From positions 67,466-131,465 of the forward strand of contig NZ_KB893206.1 in NCBI RefSeq assembly GCF_000374025.1: a DNA stretch of 64,000 bases, read 5' to 3'. Source of the DNA: Spirosoma panaciterrae DSM 21099 (GTDB lineage Bacteria; Bacteroidota; Bacteroidia; Cytophagales; Spirosomataceae). Below, one piece after another: positions 1-9,015 of this stretch (within the stretch, counting starts at the first letter, position 1; every line of letters begins with the position of its first letter). The notes under the pieces were generated by a model. That model saw nothing but the letters and a program-made list of their open reading frames with translations, was not told the DNA's origin and made no database searches. The translations under genes and the position numbers were made by a program.

Positions 1-2210
1 GTGGTGTCGGAGACGTTGAGGGTCAGGCTCCGGTTGGCAGTTAGGCTGAACTGTTGCCGTATATGCTTTCGGACGGAGTCGGGCCGTACTTGCAGGAAAT
101 TCATCATGTTGCCAATATTTCCCAGCCAGGTATTATAACTTGTGCCAGTTACCCACCGACTGAAATGTTCAGCCATATTGGGCTGGTACTGCTGCTGCAT
201 GGAAGTCAGCAAGGCTGTTGTTCGGGTGGGGTTAAAGGTAGTGTTGAGTAAATCGGCAAAGCGATTGATGAAGTAGGTTTTAAACGCAGGAATGTCCAGC
301 AACCGGCGTAAATAAACCGTGAATTCCGCATCCTGACCCGTATCCAGTGCTGTCGGGAATAGATTTTTCTGCGCATAGTTCTGTCCGGTTATTCCCCAGT
401 CGAGATCCCGAATCATCCATCGCCAGCGGCCATCGTGTCCACGAGGAGCGTTGGGCTGGTATTGGCTGGTCCGTTTGCGCCACATAGAGAGATTATTGTG
501 AGGCCAGTCGGTGTTGGCAACGTAAATCTCCGACATCTGATAATCGGCGAAACTCTCTACATCCATCAGGGTTTGCACGTAGGTGTAGTTGACCGGACTG
601 GTATTGGTGAAGTAGTTCTTAAAAGTGGTAAAATTGGTTAAATCCCCCTCGGTAGGCTCGTAGGTATATTGGGAGACTTCCACCATATCCACACTGTCGG
701 TAGCTACGCCATAGTTCTGGTTGATGTAGAACCGATCGTAACGTTCGTAAAGATTGGAAACACCCCAATATTCGCCGTTGAAAAACAAAGCCACTGGGCG
801 GTTCGACTGGGTATCGAAAGGTAGGTGTCGAACCATCGTTTGGCCGAAGGCGTCGACCAGAGTGGTATAATCCCAATCGTTACCTCCATTCCTGAGTAAT
901 AGCCGATCATACACAACACTGGTTGGACGATTGTCGAAGAAAGGGTAGTCGAAATCACGGCTACCGTACAAACGCACGCTTTTGCGGGGTACTGAGCGGG
1001 AACAGCCTCCGTGTACACGCAGCCCAATTGGCTGGTTGATGACTGAAGCGTTGTTGATGAAGAATTCAACATTTCCGGGGCGTTCCCAGGCATCGCCTTC
1101 ATTGAAAAAATTTCCGGTTGTACAAAACGAACTGCCTGCGCTGGGGTTAGCGGCCCGCCAGGTGTCGAAGGTTTTTCCGGCTGTATAAATACCCGTATTG
1201 TAATCGAACAGGTGTTTTTCGTTCAGCGATACCGAAACGACGGGTATATTATACCGTGGCAAGGTAGGCGAAACGAAGTAGGTTTGTGTAACAATATCAC
1301 TAGGGATGGCATTGGGCTTATACACCACAGCCCGTACCACGGTTCCCTTGAAAACCGGACTGGTTGGGAAATAGGTGGGAGTATAATTCCAGGTCGATGA
1401 TTTGACAGACAACTTATTCGGTGAACTCGTTTGGTCGGTAATCGCGATCGTATTGGAATAAGGGAAAGTTTGATAGGAGCCTGTCAGTAACGGGCCTGAA
1501 GGTTGGCTCGGTTGTTCTTTATAGCTGTTTTTGTAGGAAAACGTAACCGAATTGGGATTCGTTGGATCGGGGTCAGAGCCATCCAGCGTGTAATAAATCG
1601 TGGCCGTAGGGTCGGATGCACTTAGAGACAGATTAAAACCAGTTGAATAAAATCCGCCTGTTTGGGAAAAGGTTGGGCCCGACAGCCATTCTGTGTAGCC
1701 AGTTTTTCCGTTGTTGGAGGCTTTGGGGCTGCTGTTGGGCGTTTTGAAATACAGCCAGTTGGCGCTGCCGTTGGGCTGACGGCCCCAGGAAATGTCGGCC
1801 CGCTGCGGACCAAAACTCAGCGTGTCGACCAGCGTGCTACCGTCAGGTCGGTAAAGACCCAACTGCTCCCCACTGGCCGACAGGCTGAAGCCGATGTGAT
1901 CGGCACCCCGGCTGGTCTGTCCGCTGGCCCACACCAGCAGAAAGCCGTTGGCGGGGATGATGGTTTTGGATGAACCGGAGACGAACTGGTATTTGGTGGG
2001 GTTGGCCAGGTTGTCGGTGATGAAGTAGCCAGCGATGTTGACCGAGAAGGAGTTGGGGTTATAGATTTCCAGCCAGTCTTCGAAGTTGCCCGAGCCATCA
2101 GCGAGGGTGGTCTGGTTGGAGGCCATCAGTTCGTTGATATACAGCTGCTGGCTTTGCGCGGAGAAATTGAGGCACAGAAAAAAGATGGTGAGGCCGATGA
2201 TGGTTTTCAT
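1..2210 (-). CDS. CotH-family protein with lamin-tail domain (partial, C-terminus outside window)
   Basis: The reading frame starts at the ATG at 2210 and is open to the window edge, giving about 736 residues without a stop. Residues 1-23 form a signal peptide ending near SAQSQ. A lamin-tail domain follows (LYINELMASN, then EDWLEIYNPN), then a chitobiase/hexosaminidase-C-like segment (TIYYTLDGSDPDP), then a CotH kinase-like domain with GLRVHGGCSR, PRKSVRLYG and RWMIRDLDWGI. CotH proteins are atypical secreted kinases; in Bacteroidota such multidomain forms are usually surface proteins with a C-terminal sorting domain, which would lie outside the window. The conserved Arg, Lys and Asp-x-Asp positions look intact, so activity is plausible. 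The substrate is unknown. Transcription runs toward the window edge. Confidence 0.85.
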   Translation of the reverse strand, partial: MKTIIGLTIFFLCLNFSAQSQQLYINELMASNQTTLADGSGNFEDWLEIYNPNSFSVNIAGYFITDNLANPTKYQFVSGSSKTIIPANGFLLVWASGQTSRGADHIGFSLSASGEQLGLYRPDGSTLVDTLSFGPQRADISWGRQPNGSANWLYFKTPNSSPKASNNGKTGYTEWLSGPTFSQTGGFYSTGFNLSLSASDPTATIYYTLDGSDPDPTNPNSVTFSYKNSYKEQPSQPSGPLLTGSYQTFPYSNTIAITDQTSSPNKLSVKSSTWNYTPTYFPTSPVFKGTVVRAVVYKPNAIPSDIVTQTYFVSPTLPRYNIPVVSVSLNEKHLFDYNTGIYTAGKTFDTWRAANPSAGSSFCTTGNFFNEGDAWERPGNVEFFINNASVINQPIGLRVHGGCSRSVPRKSVRLYGSRDFDYPFFDNRPTSVVYDRLLLRNGGNDWDYTTLVDAFGQTMVRHLPFDTQSNRPVALFFNGEYWGVSNLYERYDRFYINQNYGVATDSVDMVEVSQYTYEPTEGDLTNFTTFKNYFTNTSPVNYTYVQTLMDVESFADYQMSEIYVANTDWPHNNLSMWRKRTSQYQPNAPRGHDGRWRWMIRDLDWGITGQNYAQKNLFPTALDTGQDAEFTVYLRRLLDIPAFKTYFINRFADLLNTTFNPTRTTALLTSMQQQYQPNMAEHFSRWVTGTSYNTWLGNIGNMMNFLQVRPDSVRKHIRQQFSLTANRSLTLNVSDT

Positions 2211-2543
2211 ATGCGTTGGTACTCTGTATCCAGGCAATCGTGAGCAAGTGTCTGGATAGCTGGTTTAATGGGGTGGAATAGATAAGTATTTTAAAAGGGT
2301 ATTTTGTACTATGGTTAGCGCTTAACGTAGATTGAGAGTGGGTATTCCTAGCGAAAAGCGTTTATAGGTAAACGTATTTTTGTCAGGCGTAAAGAAAAAG
2401 TATAAGTATCTTTGGTTTGAAATATAGTTTACTTATGGGCCTTGTAAAGGTAGGTTTCCTAGAGAAATTCACGCACATTCTTTATTGAAAGGTATAAAAA
2501 TTGGGCCTAAAAATAGGTAAAGGCTTCATAGGGATAGGATGGA
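2211..2543. other. Intergenic region between CotH gene and bicupin gene
   Basis: This 333-base AT-rich stretch is the upstream region of the CotH gene and the downstream region of the bicupin gene, both on the minus strand. A small hairpin (TATCCAG at 2227-2233 with CTGGATA at 2252-2258) would lie in the CotH leader. I found no exact minus-strand TAnnTTTG box. An exact plus-strand TATCTTTG at 2407-2414 faces the bicupin 3' end; its nearest TTTG is 24 nt upstream, longer than usual, and no convincing gene follows. Confidence 0.6.
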
Positions 2544-3311
2544 CTAGTCGAATTGAAAAGCAAAGTACATACAGTTGCCCTGGCTCAGGTTCTGAAGGGC
2601 GTGGGGGACATTCGATTCCAGAAAAATCAGATCACCTTTGGCCGACGGGTAGAGTGTGCCATTGATGCTTTCCTGAGCCTTATTATCGATCATCAGCAGG
2701 ATTTCGGCTGCCCGGTGCGTGTGTGGAGCATGACTCCATAGCCCTTCACGAAGGGTTGTTATGTGCATTTCAAATCGATTGGTCATGGCCGTAGCCCGGT
2801 CGAACATCCGCCGGATTCCTCCTTTATCGTGTGGCTGAAATGGGACCTCGTTCCAATCGATCCAAAAGGAGCCTCCGGCTTTCCGGCCTCGGTTGAGGTC
2901 GACGGGTTTCCTGGACGTATACCGCATGACGTAGTAGGTAGCTGGCGCTTCTTCTGTATTATCGAAGCCATGTACATCGCCCGGCATGATCAGGGCAATG
3001 CTCCCGGCTCCTAGTGTTTTGGTCTGTCCCTCAATAGTAATGGTCAGTTTGCCTTCTTTAATGATAATCAACTCTTCATCATCATGTTTATGAGCAGGGT
3101 GAGGAGCCTGATGGGGAGGTAGCGTTGTGGCGTGAACTTCGAGGTGGCTGAAGTCGGTCGTGTTCCCCTCTAGAATCGGTCGTTGTGCCGATGCCCCTTT
3201 TTTGACGACAGGCAGGTCTGCCCAGACGTATACTTTCGAGTCAATGGATTGCCCCATGGCCAGTTGCATGGCTACAGTAATCCCTAAAAGAAGTGTGGTA
3301 AGTGTTTTCAT
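2544..3311 (-). CDS. Secreted two-domain cupin protein
   Basis: The 255-residue product has a signal peptide (residues 1-20, cut near AMGQS) and two cupin domains. The first has the metal-site pattern HPAHKHDDEE (His74, His76, Glu80) followed by GSIALIMPGDVHG. The second has SHAPHTHRAAEILLMI and GDLIFLESNVPHAL. The bicupin layout resembles (S)-ureidoglycine aminohydrolase (YlbA/AllE), but no purine-degradation genes are near and the protein is exported, so I do not assign that reaction. Role: probable metal-dependent periplasmic enzyme or small-molecule binder. It appears to be a single-gene unit. Confidence 0.85.
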   Translation of the reverse strand: MKTLTTLLLGITVAMQLAMGQSIDSKVYVWADLPVVKKGASAQRPILEGNTTDFSHLEVHATTLPPHQAPHPAHKHDDEELIIIKEGKLTITIEGQTKTLGAGSIALIMPGDVHGFDNTEEAPATYYVMRYTSRKPVDLNRGRKAGGSFWIDWNEVPFQPHDKGGIRRMFDRATAMTNRFEMHITTLREGLWSHAPHTHRAAEILLMIDNKAQESINGTLYPSAKGDLIFLESNVPHALQNLSQGNCMYFAFQFD

Positions 3312-3600
3312 AAGTCGAGCTACTGGCTGGCAGTACAGAGCGTTTCAGCACAACGAAGCCTATGCCTACAGTAAGAAACCCGTTAAGGACAATTACTACT
3401 GATCGGGGAGGCAGACAATGGGTATATAATGCCAGCGGAAACAGCTATCGGCAGTAAACAGGATAAAACGGAGGGAATCAGTTAATGAGCAGGATAATAT
3501 TGCGTGAATTGCCTTAACTATAATTTATTGTAGCAGGTATATATTAATTTGTAAAAAAAATTATACCTTGTTCGGTATTCCTCTTCAGAGCTTTAACTGT

Positions 3601-5505
3601 ATGAAAGTCATCGTATTGGGTGGAGGGGTGGCGGGTATGAGTGCGGCCCACGAGTTGATTGAACGTGGGTTTTCTGTCGATATCTACGAGAAGAAACCGT
3701 ACTACATGGGTGGTAAGGCTCGTAGCGTAAACGTACCCGGCTCATCGCCCGACGACCCTAATGGACAACATTCAACGGGGCCTGGCGCAGATGTTCAGTC
3801 ATTGCCCGGCGAACATGGTTTCCGATTCTTTCCGGGATTCTATCGGCACATTACCGATACCATGCAACGAATCCCTTATACTGCTCCAGATGGAAAGAAG
3901 AATGCCCAGGGTGTGTATAACAACCTGGTCGATGTAACCCGGGTTGGGATTTTAAGAAACGGGAAAAAGCCGATCATCACCATTGTTAGCTTTCCGAAAT
4001 CGCTGGCCGATCTGAAAGCCGCTCTGGAAGTATTACACACCCATGATACGGGATTGCTGCCTGACGAAGCGCACTTTTTTGCGACGAAAGTCTGGCAATT
4101 GATGACCTCCTGTCAGCGTCGGCGGGATATGGAGTATGAGAAAACGGGCTGGTGGCAGTACATGGAAGCCGATCAGCATAGCGAGGCTTATCGGCACCTG
4201 CTGGTAGAAGGCTTAACGCGAACGCTGGTGGCGGCTAATGCCAAATTTGCCAGTACCAAAACCGGGGGCGATATTTTTATTCAGCTCCTGTTCAATATCG
4301 CCAATCCTGGCATGCATACCGACCGGGTACTGAACGGGCCTACAAACGAAAAGTGGCTGAAGCCCTGGGAGGAATATTTGACCGCCAAAGGCGTGCGTTT
4401 TTTCAAAAGTGCGCTGGTGCAGCAGATAAACTGCGTGAATGGAACGGTTCAATCGGTCGATATTCAGAACTGGGAGAAAGACGCCCCATACGATCCACCT
4501 GCCAAAGGGGATTATTACATCCTGGCTACGCCCGTCGAAGTAGCCGCAGCCGTATTGCCCGATGAACTCAAACAAAGCATTGGTAGCCTGCAATACCTGG
4601 ACGATCTGGCTGCCGATGTGGCCTGGATGAATGGGATTCAGTTTTACCTGAATCAGGTTATCGAGGTGGTGCATGGGCATTGTATCTATGTCGATAGCGA
4701 ATGGGCGCTAACCTCGATCTCACAACTTCCCTTTTGGGATGATTACGACATCAGCAGGCGTGGCAACAAACGGGTTAAAGCCATTCTGTCGGTCGATATA
4801 TCGGACTGGCTTACAGATAGCCCCGACCTGCCAGGGCTACCTCCCAAGAAAGCCAAAGATTGCCAAAGCTTCGATGAAATTGCCGACCGGGTTTGGGCGC
4901 AGTTGAAACGTAGCCTGAATGTGGATGGTACTATTGTGCTCAGCGATGAGATGCGGGAAGGCGTTTTTCGGGAAAATGATCTCGTGTACCGGGGCTACTT
5001 TCTGGACCACTCGCTGAACGAACAGGCCCCACCCGGTAAGCGCGATCCAACGGCTTCGGTAGTGGGTCAGAAAGGTCAGAAAGGAGAGGTGCTGATCAAC
5101 CACGAGCCGTTGCTGGTCAATACCGTAAACAGTTGGTTCAAACGGCCCAGCGCCTATATCCCTGGCTTGTCGAATCTGTTTCTGGCTTCGGATTATGTGC
5201 GCACCAACACCGACCTGGCTACGATGGAAGGTGCCAATGAAGCAGCCCGGCGGGCGGTCAACAGCATCATCGATGTATCGGGGGTAGATGCCCCGCTCTG
5301 CTCGGTCTGGAATCTGCATGAGCCGGTCTTTTTCGCCCCCTTCAAATGGTATGATAACTGGCGTTTTGGACGAGGGCTGCCTTACAAAAAGACGCCCGGC
5401 TGGTTCGATGCTTTGATGGTGATCTGGGGTATACTTTATGCGATTGGATTTCTTTTGTATACCGCCTGGACTGCGCTTACTACCTGGACCCAAAAAAATC
5501 GATGA
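3601..5505 (+). CDS. FAD-dependent amine-oxidase/phytoene-desaturase-like oxidoreductase
   Basis: I chose the ATG at 3601 because the dinucleotide-binding fold starts directly there: GGGVAG at residues 7-12, the acidic ribose-binding residue Glu30 (VDIYEKK), then GGKARS. An upstream TTG (3568) only adds residues outside the fold. The 634-residue protein also carries EHGFRFFPGFYRHITDTM, typical of large FAD oxidoreductases often named hydroxysqualene dehydroxylase-like or phytoene-desaturase-like, and a C-terminal FAD-closing segment NLFLASDYVRTNTDLATMEGA. A hydrophobic helix near residues 603-625 suggests a membrane anchor. The stop overlaps the next start (ATGA), so it is translationally coupled to the membrane protein behind it. 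The substrate is unknown; a terpenoid or other lipid is an inference from the family and the neighbour. Confidence 0.85.
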   Translation: MKVIVLGGGVAGMSAAHELIERGFSVDIYEKKPYYMGGKARSVNVPGSSPDDPNGQHSTGPGADVQSLPGEHGFRFFPGFYRHITDTMQRIPYTAPDGKKNAQGVYNNLVDVTRVGILRNGKKPIITIVSFPKSLADLKAALEVLHTHDTGLLPDEAHFFATKVWQLMTSCQRRRDMEYEKTGWWQYMEADQHSEAYRHLLVEGLTRTLVAANAKFASTKTGGDIFIQLLFNIANPGMHTDRVLNGPTNEKWLKPWEEYLTAKGVRFFKSALVQQINCVNGTVQSVDIQNWEKDAPYDPPAKGDYYILATPVEVAAAVLPDELKQSIGSLQYLDDLAADVAWMNGIQFYLNQVIEVVHGHCIYVDSEWALTSISQLPFWDDYDISRRGNKRVKAILSVDISDWLTDSPDLPGLPPKKAKDCQSFDEIADRVWAQLKRSLNVDGTIVLSDEMREGVFRENDLVYRGYFLDHSLNEQAPPGKRDPTASVVGQKGQKGEVLINHEPLLVNTVNSWFKRPSAYIPGLSNLFLASDYVRTNTDLATMEGANEAARRAVNSIIDVSGVDAPLCSVWNLHEPVFFAPFKWYDNWRFGRGLPYKKTPGWFDALMVIWGILYAIGFLLYTAWTALTTWTQKNR

Positions 5506-6146
5506 TAAACCAACACGATTATACAAATCTTGAACTCATCACGTTTGGGACTGGCTGCTTCCTTTGGGTGGTTGTTTACTTCTTCACGCTACGCAACATC
5601 CAACGGCATCAGTTTGTCGAAATTCCCATCGTAACGATCTGGGGAAATATTGTCTGGGAATTTCTGTGGAGCTGGGTCTTTGTGCCCGATATGGGGAGCC
5701 TGTTTATGTGGGGGTATCGTGTCTGGTTTTTTATGGATTGTTTTATTGTATACGGTGCCATACGATACGGTAAAAAGCAAATTAGCATCCCGATACTTCG
5801 CCAGCACGTTGGTCTTTTAACGGGGCTGGGTATTCTGTGCTGGCTGCCGTTGCTGTATTATTACATTGCGGTTTACGATGCCCCCCTGAGCCACATGGGA
5901 GCCTACTCCGGCTACTTGCTGAACATACTGATTTCGGCCTTATACATCACGCAGGCTTTACGGCTTAATAACTGGACGTTGTTTTCCTATCCAACCGCCT
6001 GGTGTAAAGGGATAGGTACACTCCTGATATCCGTATTTTGTTTTCTGCATTTCACCGACCCTTTTCTGCTGTCGATGTGCGTCGTTACGGCTATCCTTGA
6101 TGGGGTGTATATTGTTCTCTTTACCAGGCAGTCTACTCGTGCCTAA
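5502..6146 (+). CDS. Integral membrane protein, possible Pyr4-type terpene cyclase relative
   Basis: This 214-residue, about seven-helix membrane protein overlaps the FAD oxidoreductase by four bases and is followed 5 bases later by a histidine kinase gene. It has GNIVWEFLWSWVF with Glu53 and, near the C-terminus, AILDGVYIVLF with Asp200. Membrane-bound terpene cyclases of the Pyr4/PaxB family are about this size, have seven helices, and need one Glu in an N-x-x-WE motif after the second helix plus one Asp in the last helix. The match in size, topology and position of both acids is suggestive, but I recognise it by motif only. Alternative: an uncharacterised membrane protein with a chance resemblance. 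Substrate and product are unknown. Confidence 0.5.
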   Translation: MINQHDYTNLELITFGTGCFLWVVVYFFTLRNIQRHQFVEIPIVTIWGNIVWEFLWSWVFVPDMGSLFMWGYRVWFFMDCFIVYGAIRYGKKQISIPILRQHVGLLTGLGILCWLPLLYYYIAVYDAPLSHMGAYSGYLLNILISALYITQALRLNNWTLFSYPTAWCKGIGTLLISVFCFLHFTDPFLLSMCVVTAILDGVYIVLFTRQSTRA

Positions 6147-6151
6147 CTGTT

Positions 6152-7549
6152 ATGAGCACACGGTTACACTGGAAAGATAATTTTTGGAAAGGATTTGGTT
6201 TTGACGGATTAGAGCCTGAAGAATTTAAAAAACGAACGTCTGCCGTTTTGCTGGCCATTTTTACCGTGGTAGCGGGCTTGTGTTACTCGTTGATTTATTC
6301 CTTTCTAGGATTCTCTTCGCTCGCTTTTGTGGTTTATACGTACGTGCCCGTATGCCTGCTCAACATCCTGTATCTGCGTTTTTCGCATCAGTATCAGGTT
6401 TTTGGCAGTATTCAGCTTGGGCTAATTTTTATATTCCCTTTAGCGGCCCAGCTTGCTATCGGCAGCTATGTCGATGCCAGTGCGGTTATTCTGTCGACGT
6501 TTCTGGCGCCTGCAGGGGCTCTTATTTATGCATCGCGCCGAATTGCCCGTCTCAGTTTTTACTTGTTCATGGTCGCTATTGTGGGCGTCACCGGCTGGGA
6601 GTATTTTTTCGGCCGAACCGAAACGATACTGCCTCGCGGTATTATCCTCATTTTCTTTTCCTTTAATCTGATTATTGTCTGTGCGATCATTTTCTTTCTG
6701 CTCGAAAGTTTTCTACAGAAGCAGGATGAGCTTCGGGCCGAATTACGCCAATCGCTTCATACGCTGAAGATTGCTCAAAATCAATTGATTCAGTCCGAGA
6801 AGCTCGCCAGTCTGGGCGAGCTGACCGCTGGCATCGCACACGAGATCCAGAATCCGCTCAACTTCGTCAATAACTTTTCAGAGGTGAATGTCGAACTCCT
6901 AGAGGAACTGAAAGAGGAAGCGCAGGCTGGCCGCATCGATGAGGTGTTGACCCTGGCCAATGATCTGGATCAAAATCTTAAAAAAGTCATCTTTCATGGT
7001 AATCGGGCCGGAACAATTGTGCGAGGTATGCTGGCGCACAGCCGTTCGGGAACGGGCGAACGACAACGTACTCAACTGAATGACCTGGCCGACGAATACC
7101 TCCGGCTGGCGTATCAGGGACAGCGAGCCAACGACAAAACCTTCAACTGTACCCTTCAGACCCACTTTGCTCCCGACCTTCCCCTACTGAACCTGGTGCC
7201 ACAGGATATAGGCCGGGTCTTACTGAATCTTTTTCAGAATGCGTTGTATGCGGTACGCCAGCGTCAGAATCAGGAACCTACAGGGTATACACCAACTATA
7301 TGGGTCAGCACCGATCGGCAGCAGGGACAAGTTGTGGTCAGGGTTAAAGACAATGGAACGGGTATGTCGGAGGCCGTCAAAGCCAAGATTTTCCAGCCAT
7401 TTTTTACCACTAAACCAACGGGGGAGGGCACCGGGTTGGGGCTGAGTCTGAGCTATGACATTGTAACGAAGGGCCATAGTGGCACTCTGGACGTGGCAAG
7501 TCAGGAAGGCGAGGGCAGTGAATTTATTATGAAGTTACCACTTAGTTAA
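6152..7549 (+). CDS. Membrane sensor histidine kinase
   Basis: The 465-residue protein has about six hydrophobic helices in residues 30-190, a coiled linker, then a HisKA dimerisation domain with the phospho-acceptor motif AGIAHEIQNPLNF (His near residue 230) and a HATPase_c domain with DNGTGM (about 400) and GEGTGLGLSL (about 425). It has no large periplasmic loop, so it probably senses something in or at the membrane. No response regulator is adjacent, so it is an orphan kinase in position. It is the third gene of an operon with the FAD oxidoreductase and the terpene-cyclase-like protein, which hints that it monitors or controls that pathway (inference). Confidence 0.9.
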   Translation: MSTRLHWKDNFWKGFGFDGLEPEEFKKRTSAVLLAIFTVVAGLCYSLIYSFLGFSSLAFVVYTYVPVCLLNILYLRFSHQYQVFGSIQLGLIFIFPLAAQLAIGSYVDASAVILSTFLAPAGALIYASRRIARLSFYLFMVAIVGVTGWEYFFGRTETILPRGIILIFFSFNLIIVCAIIFFLLESFLQKQDELRAELRQSLHTLKIAQNQLIQSEKLASLGELTAGIAHEIQNPLNFVNNFSEVNVELLEELKEEAQAGRIDEVLTLANDLDQNLKKVIFHGNRAGTIVRGMLAHSRSGTGERQRTQLNDLADEYLRLAYQGQRANDKTFNCTLQTHFAPDLPLLNLVPQDIGRVLLNLFQNALYAVRQRQNQEPTGYTPTIWVSTDRQQGQVVVRVKDNGTGMSEAVKAKIFQPFFTTKPTGEGTGLGLSLSYDIVTKGHSGTLDVASQEGEGSEFIMKLPLS

Positions 7550-7726
7550 AACGGGGTCAAACCTGCCTGCCTGGTGGAATGCCGAACCAGAAATGGCCTA
7601 AATCGGCTACTTATTCACTCATAGCTACCAGTTATTCATTTCCTCATTGATGGCCAGTTGCTGACGTATTGTTTTGTAGCGGCAAGAGCATATCCCCTTT
7701 CTTGACAAAATCACGACAACAGGAAA

Positions 7727-8089
7727 ATGGCAAACGAAAAAACGATCATCGACGAGTGGGCAGTGAAAGACCTGGAAGACGGTTCATCACTGAAAGTTAC
7801 GGTTATGAGCTGTTCCGAATTGGGTAATCAATCCTTACCCGGTATTCAGGTCTGGTATCTGGGTTATATCGTCAACTACGAACCGCTGATTGTAGAGCGC
7901 TGGGCGTATCAGGCTTCAAAAGCCGGCGTCGATGCATACCTGCTGGAAGATCAGTCGTGGATGGTACATCCCGATCAATTTATAAAGAACTACCTGGTGT
8001 TGGGCTCTCCTCTGAAAGCCAGAGTAGACGTAAAAACGCGCTCTTCTAAAGTGATCACGAAAGAGTACGACTTACCGTTTGAGGTTTAG
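7727..8089 (+). CDS. Conserved hypothetical protein, 120 residues
   Basis: I do not recognise this family. The protein is soluble, has no signal peptide, is slightly acidic, and is rich in beta-prone segments such as LKVTVMSCSEL and ARVDVKTRSSKVITKEYDL. It starts at ATG and ends 6 bases before the next ATG, so it is very likely co-transcribed with the exported protein behind it. The 177 bases before it contain no repeat or obvious promoter word. Function unknown. Confidence 0.7.
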   Translation: MANEKTIIDEWAVKDLEDGSSLKVTVMSCSELGNQSLPGIQVWYLGYIVNYEPLIVERWAYQASKAGVDAYLLEDQSWMVHPDQFIKNYLVLGSPLKARVDVKTRSSKVITKEYDLPFEV

Positions 8090-8095
8090 AACCCC

Positions 8096-8929
8096 ATGAC
8101 ACCCCTGCTTCGTACGGTTCTGCGCGTTTTATTTTTTCCGATAAGCCTGCTATTCATAAGATGTAGTAATTCATCGCTGTCGACAGGAGCCGTGGTCGAA
8201 CCATCGCTTCTTCGGGTGAATGTTAACTTTTACCAGTCTGTCGATGAAGACGGTGAACGAACGGAGCGTGTGGAGGCCTATGTTAAAGATGCCAACGATC
8301 GCTCAGTAGCTAACCCTGATATTCACCTGAAAGTGGATGGACGTAAACTGCGGCTGACGACCGGGTCAACCAATTATTACAGTACCTATGCCTATTATAC
8401 ACTAGCCGATACCTCCTGGCATATCGACGCGGCCAAAGCGTATCCCGTCTCGATTGTACTGACCGATGGGAAAGAATACAGCCTGGGTACCATACAGGTG
8501 CAGCCTGCGCTTACGCCTGCTTTGTTTCTGCCTCCTAAAACACACAGCCGACGTCGGGCATTAACCTTGTACTGGCAGGCTATAGAATCCGATAGCTGGC
8601 TGCTTCGCCTTTGGAAAAAGTGGCAGGGCGAAACCACCAAAACGGAGTTGACGGTGTCAAAACAGTACCGTACCGTCGATGAGTGGAACAATGTACACTA
8701 CGAGGGCCACAGTACAGACGTGGCCGATTATCTGAATAAGCAGATAGAATCGGGTAAAGGTGCCTTTACGATTCCGGCGACGTATTTCCAGCGTTCACAA
8801 AATCCATTTAATGAACTCTCGCTGATGATTAATTCGGAGAAACAGGTCACGCTCGATACGCCTTTTCTGAAGGGGAGTTCCCTGAGTAGTACATGCAAGA
8901 CCCTTTACCGAATCGAGATAACGGATTAA
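8096..8929 (+). CDS. Hypothetical exported protein, possible lipoprotein
   Basis: The 277-residue product begins with a hydrophobic helix ending LFIRCSNSS. A Cys at the end of the helix suggests lipidation, but Arg at the -1 position is a poor lipobox, so anchoring is uncertain. The rest is beta-rich: a first half with an Ig-like feel (VEAYVKDANDRSVANPDIHLKVDGRK) and a second half without recognised motifs. It lies 6 bases behind the 120-residue protein, forming a two-gene unit. The function is unknown. Confidence 0.65.
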   Translation: MTPLLRTVLRVLFFPISLLFIRCSNSSLSTGAVVEPSLLRVNVNFYQSVDEDGERTERVEAYVKDANDRSVANPDIHLKVDGRKLRLTTGSTNYYSTYAYYTLADTSWHIDAAKAYPVSIVLTDGKEYSLGTIQVQPALTPALFLPPKTHSRRRALTLYWQAIESDSWLLRLWKKWQGETTKTELTVSKQYRTVDEWNNVHYEGHSTDVADYLNKQIESGKGAFTIPATYFQRSQNPFNELSLMINSEKQVTLDTPFLKGSSLSSTCKTLYRIEITD

Positions 8930-9015
8930 GACAGACAGAGGGACCATTGCGTTGGCAACGATAACCTTTCCGGCTACCGGCAGTTATCTCTGTTCAAGAA
9001 GTTGAACCTACCAGG

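Noticed and set aside
2407..2414. TATCTTTG as a promoter on the plus strand
   Set aside because: The box is exact, but the TTTG upstream is too far and only a 17-codon frame follows.
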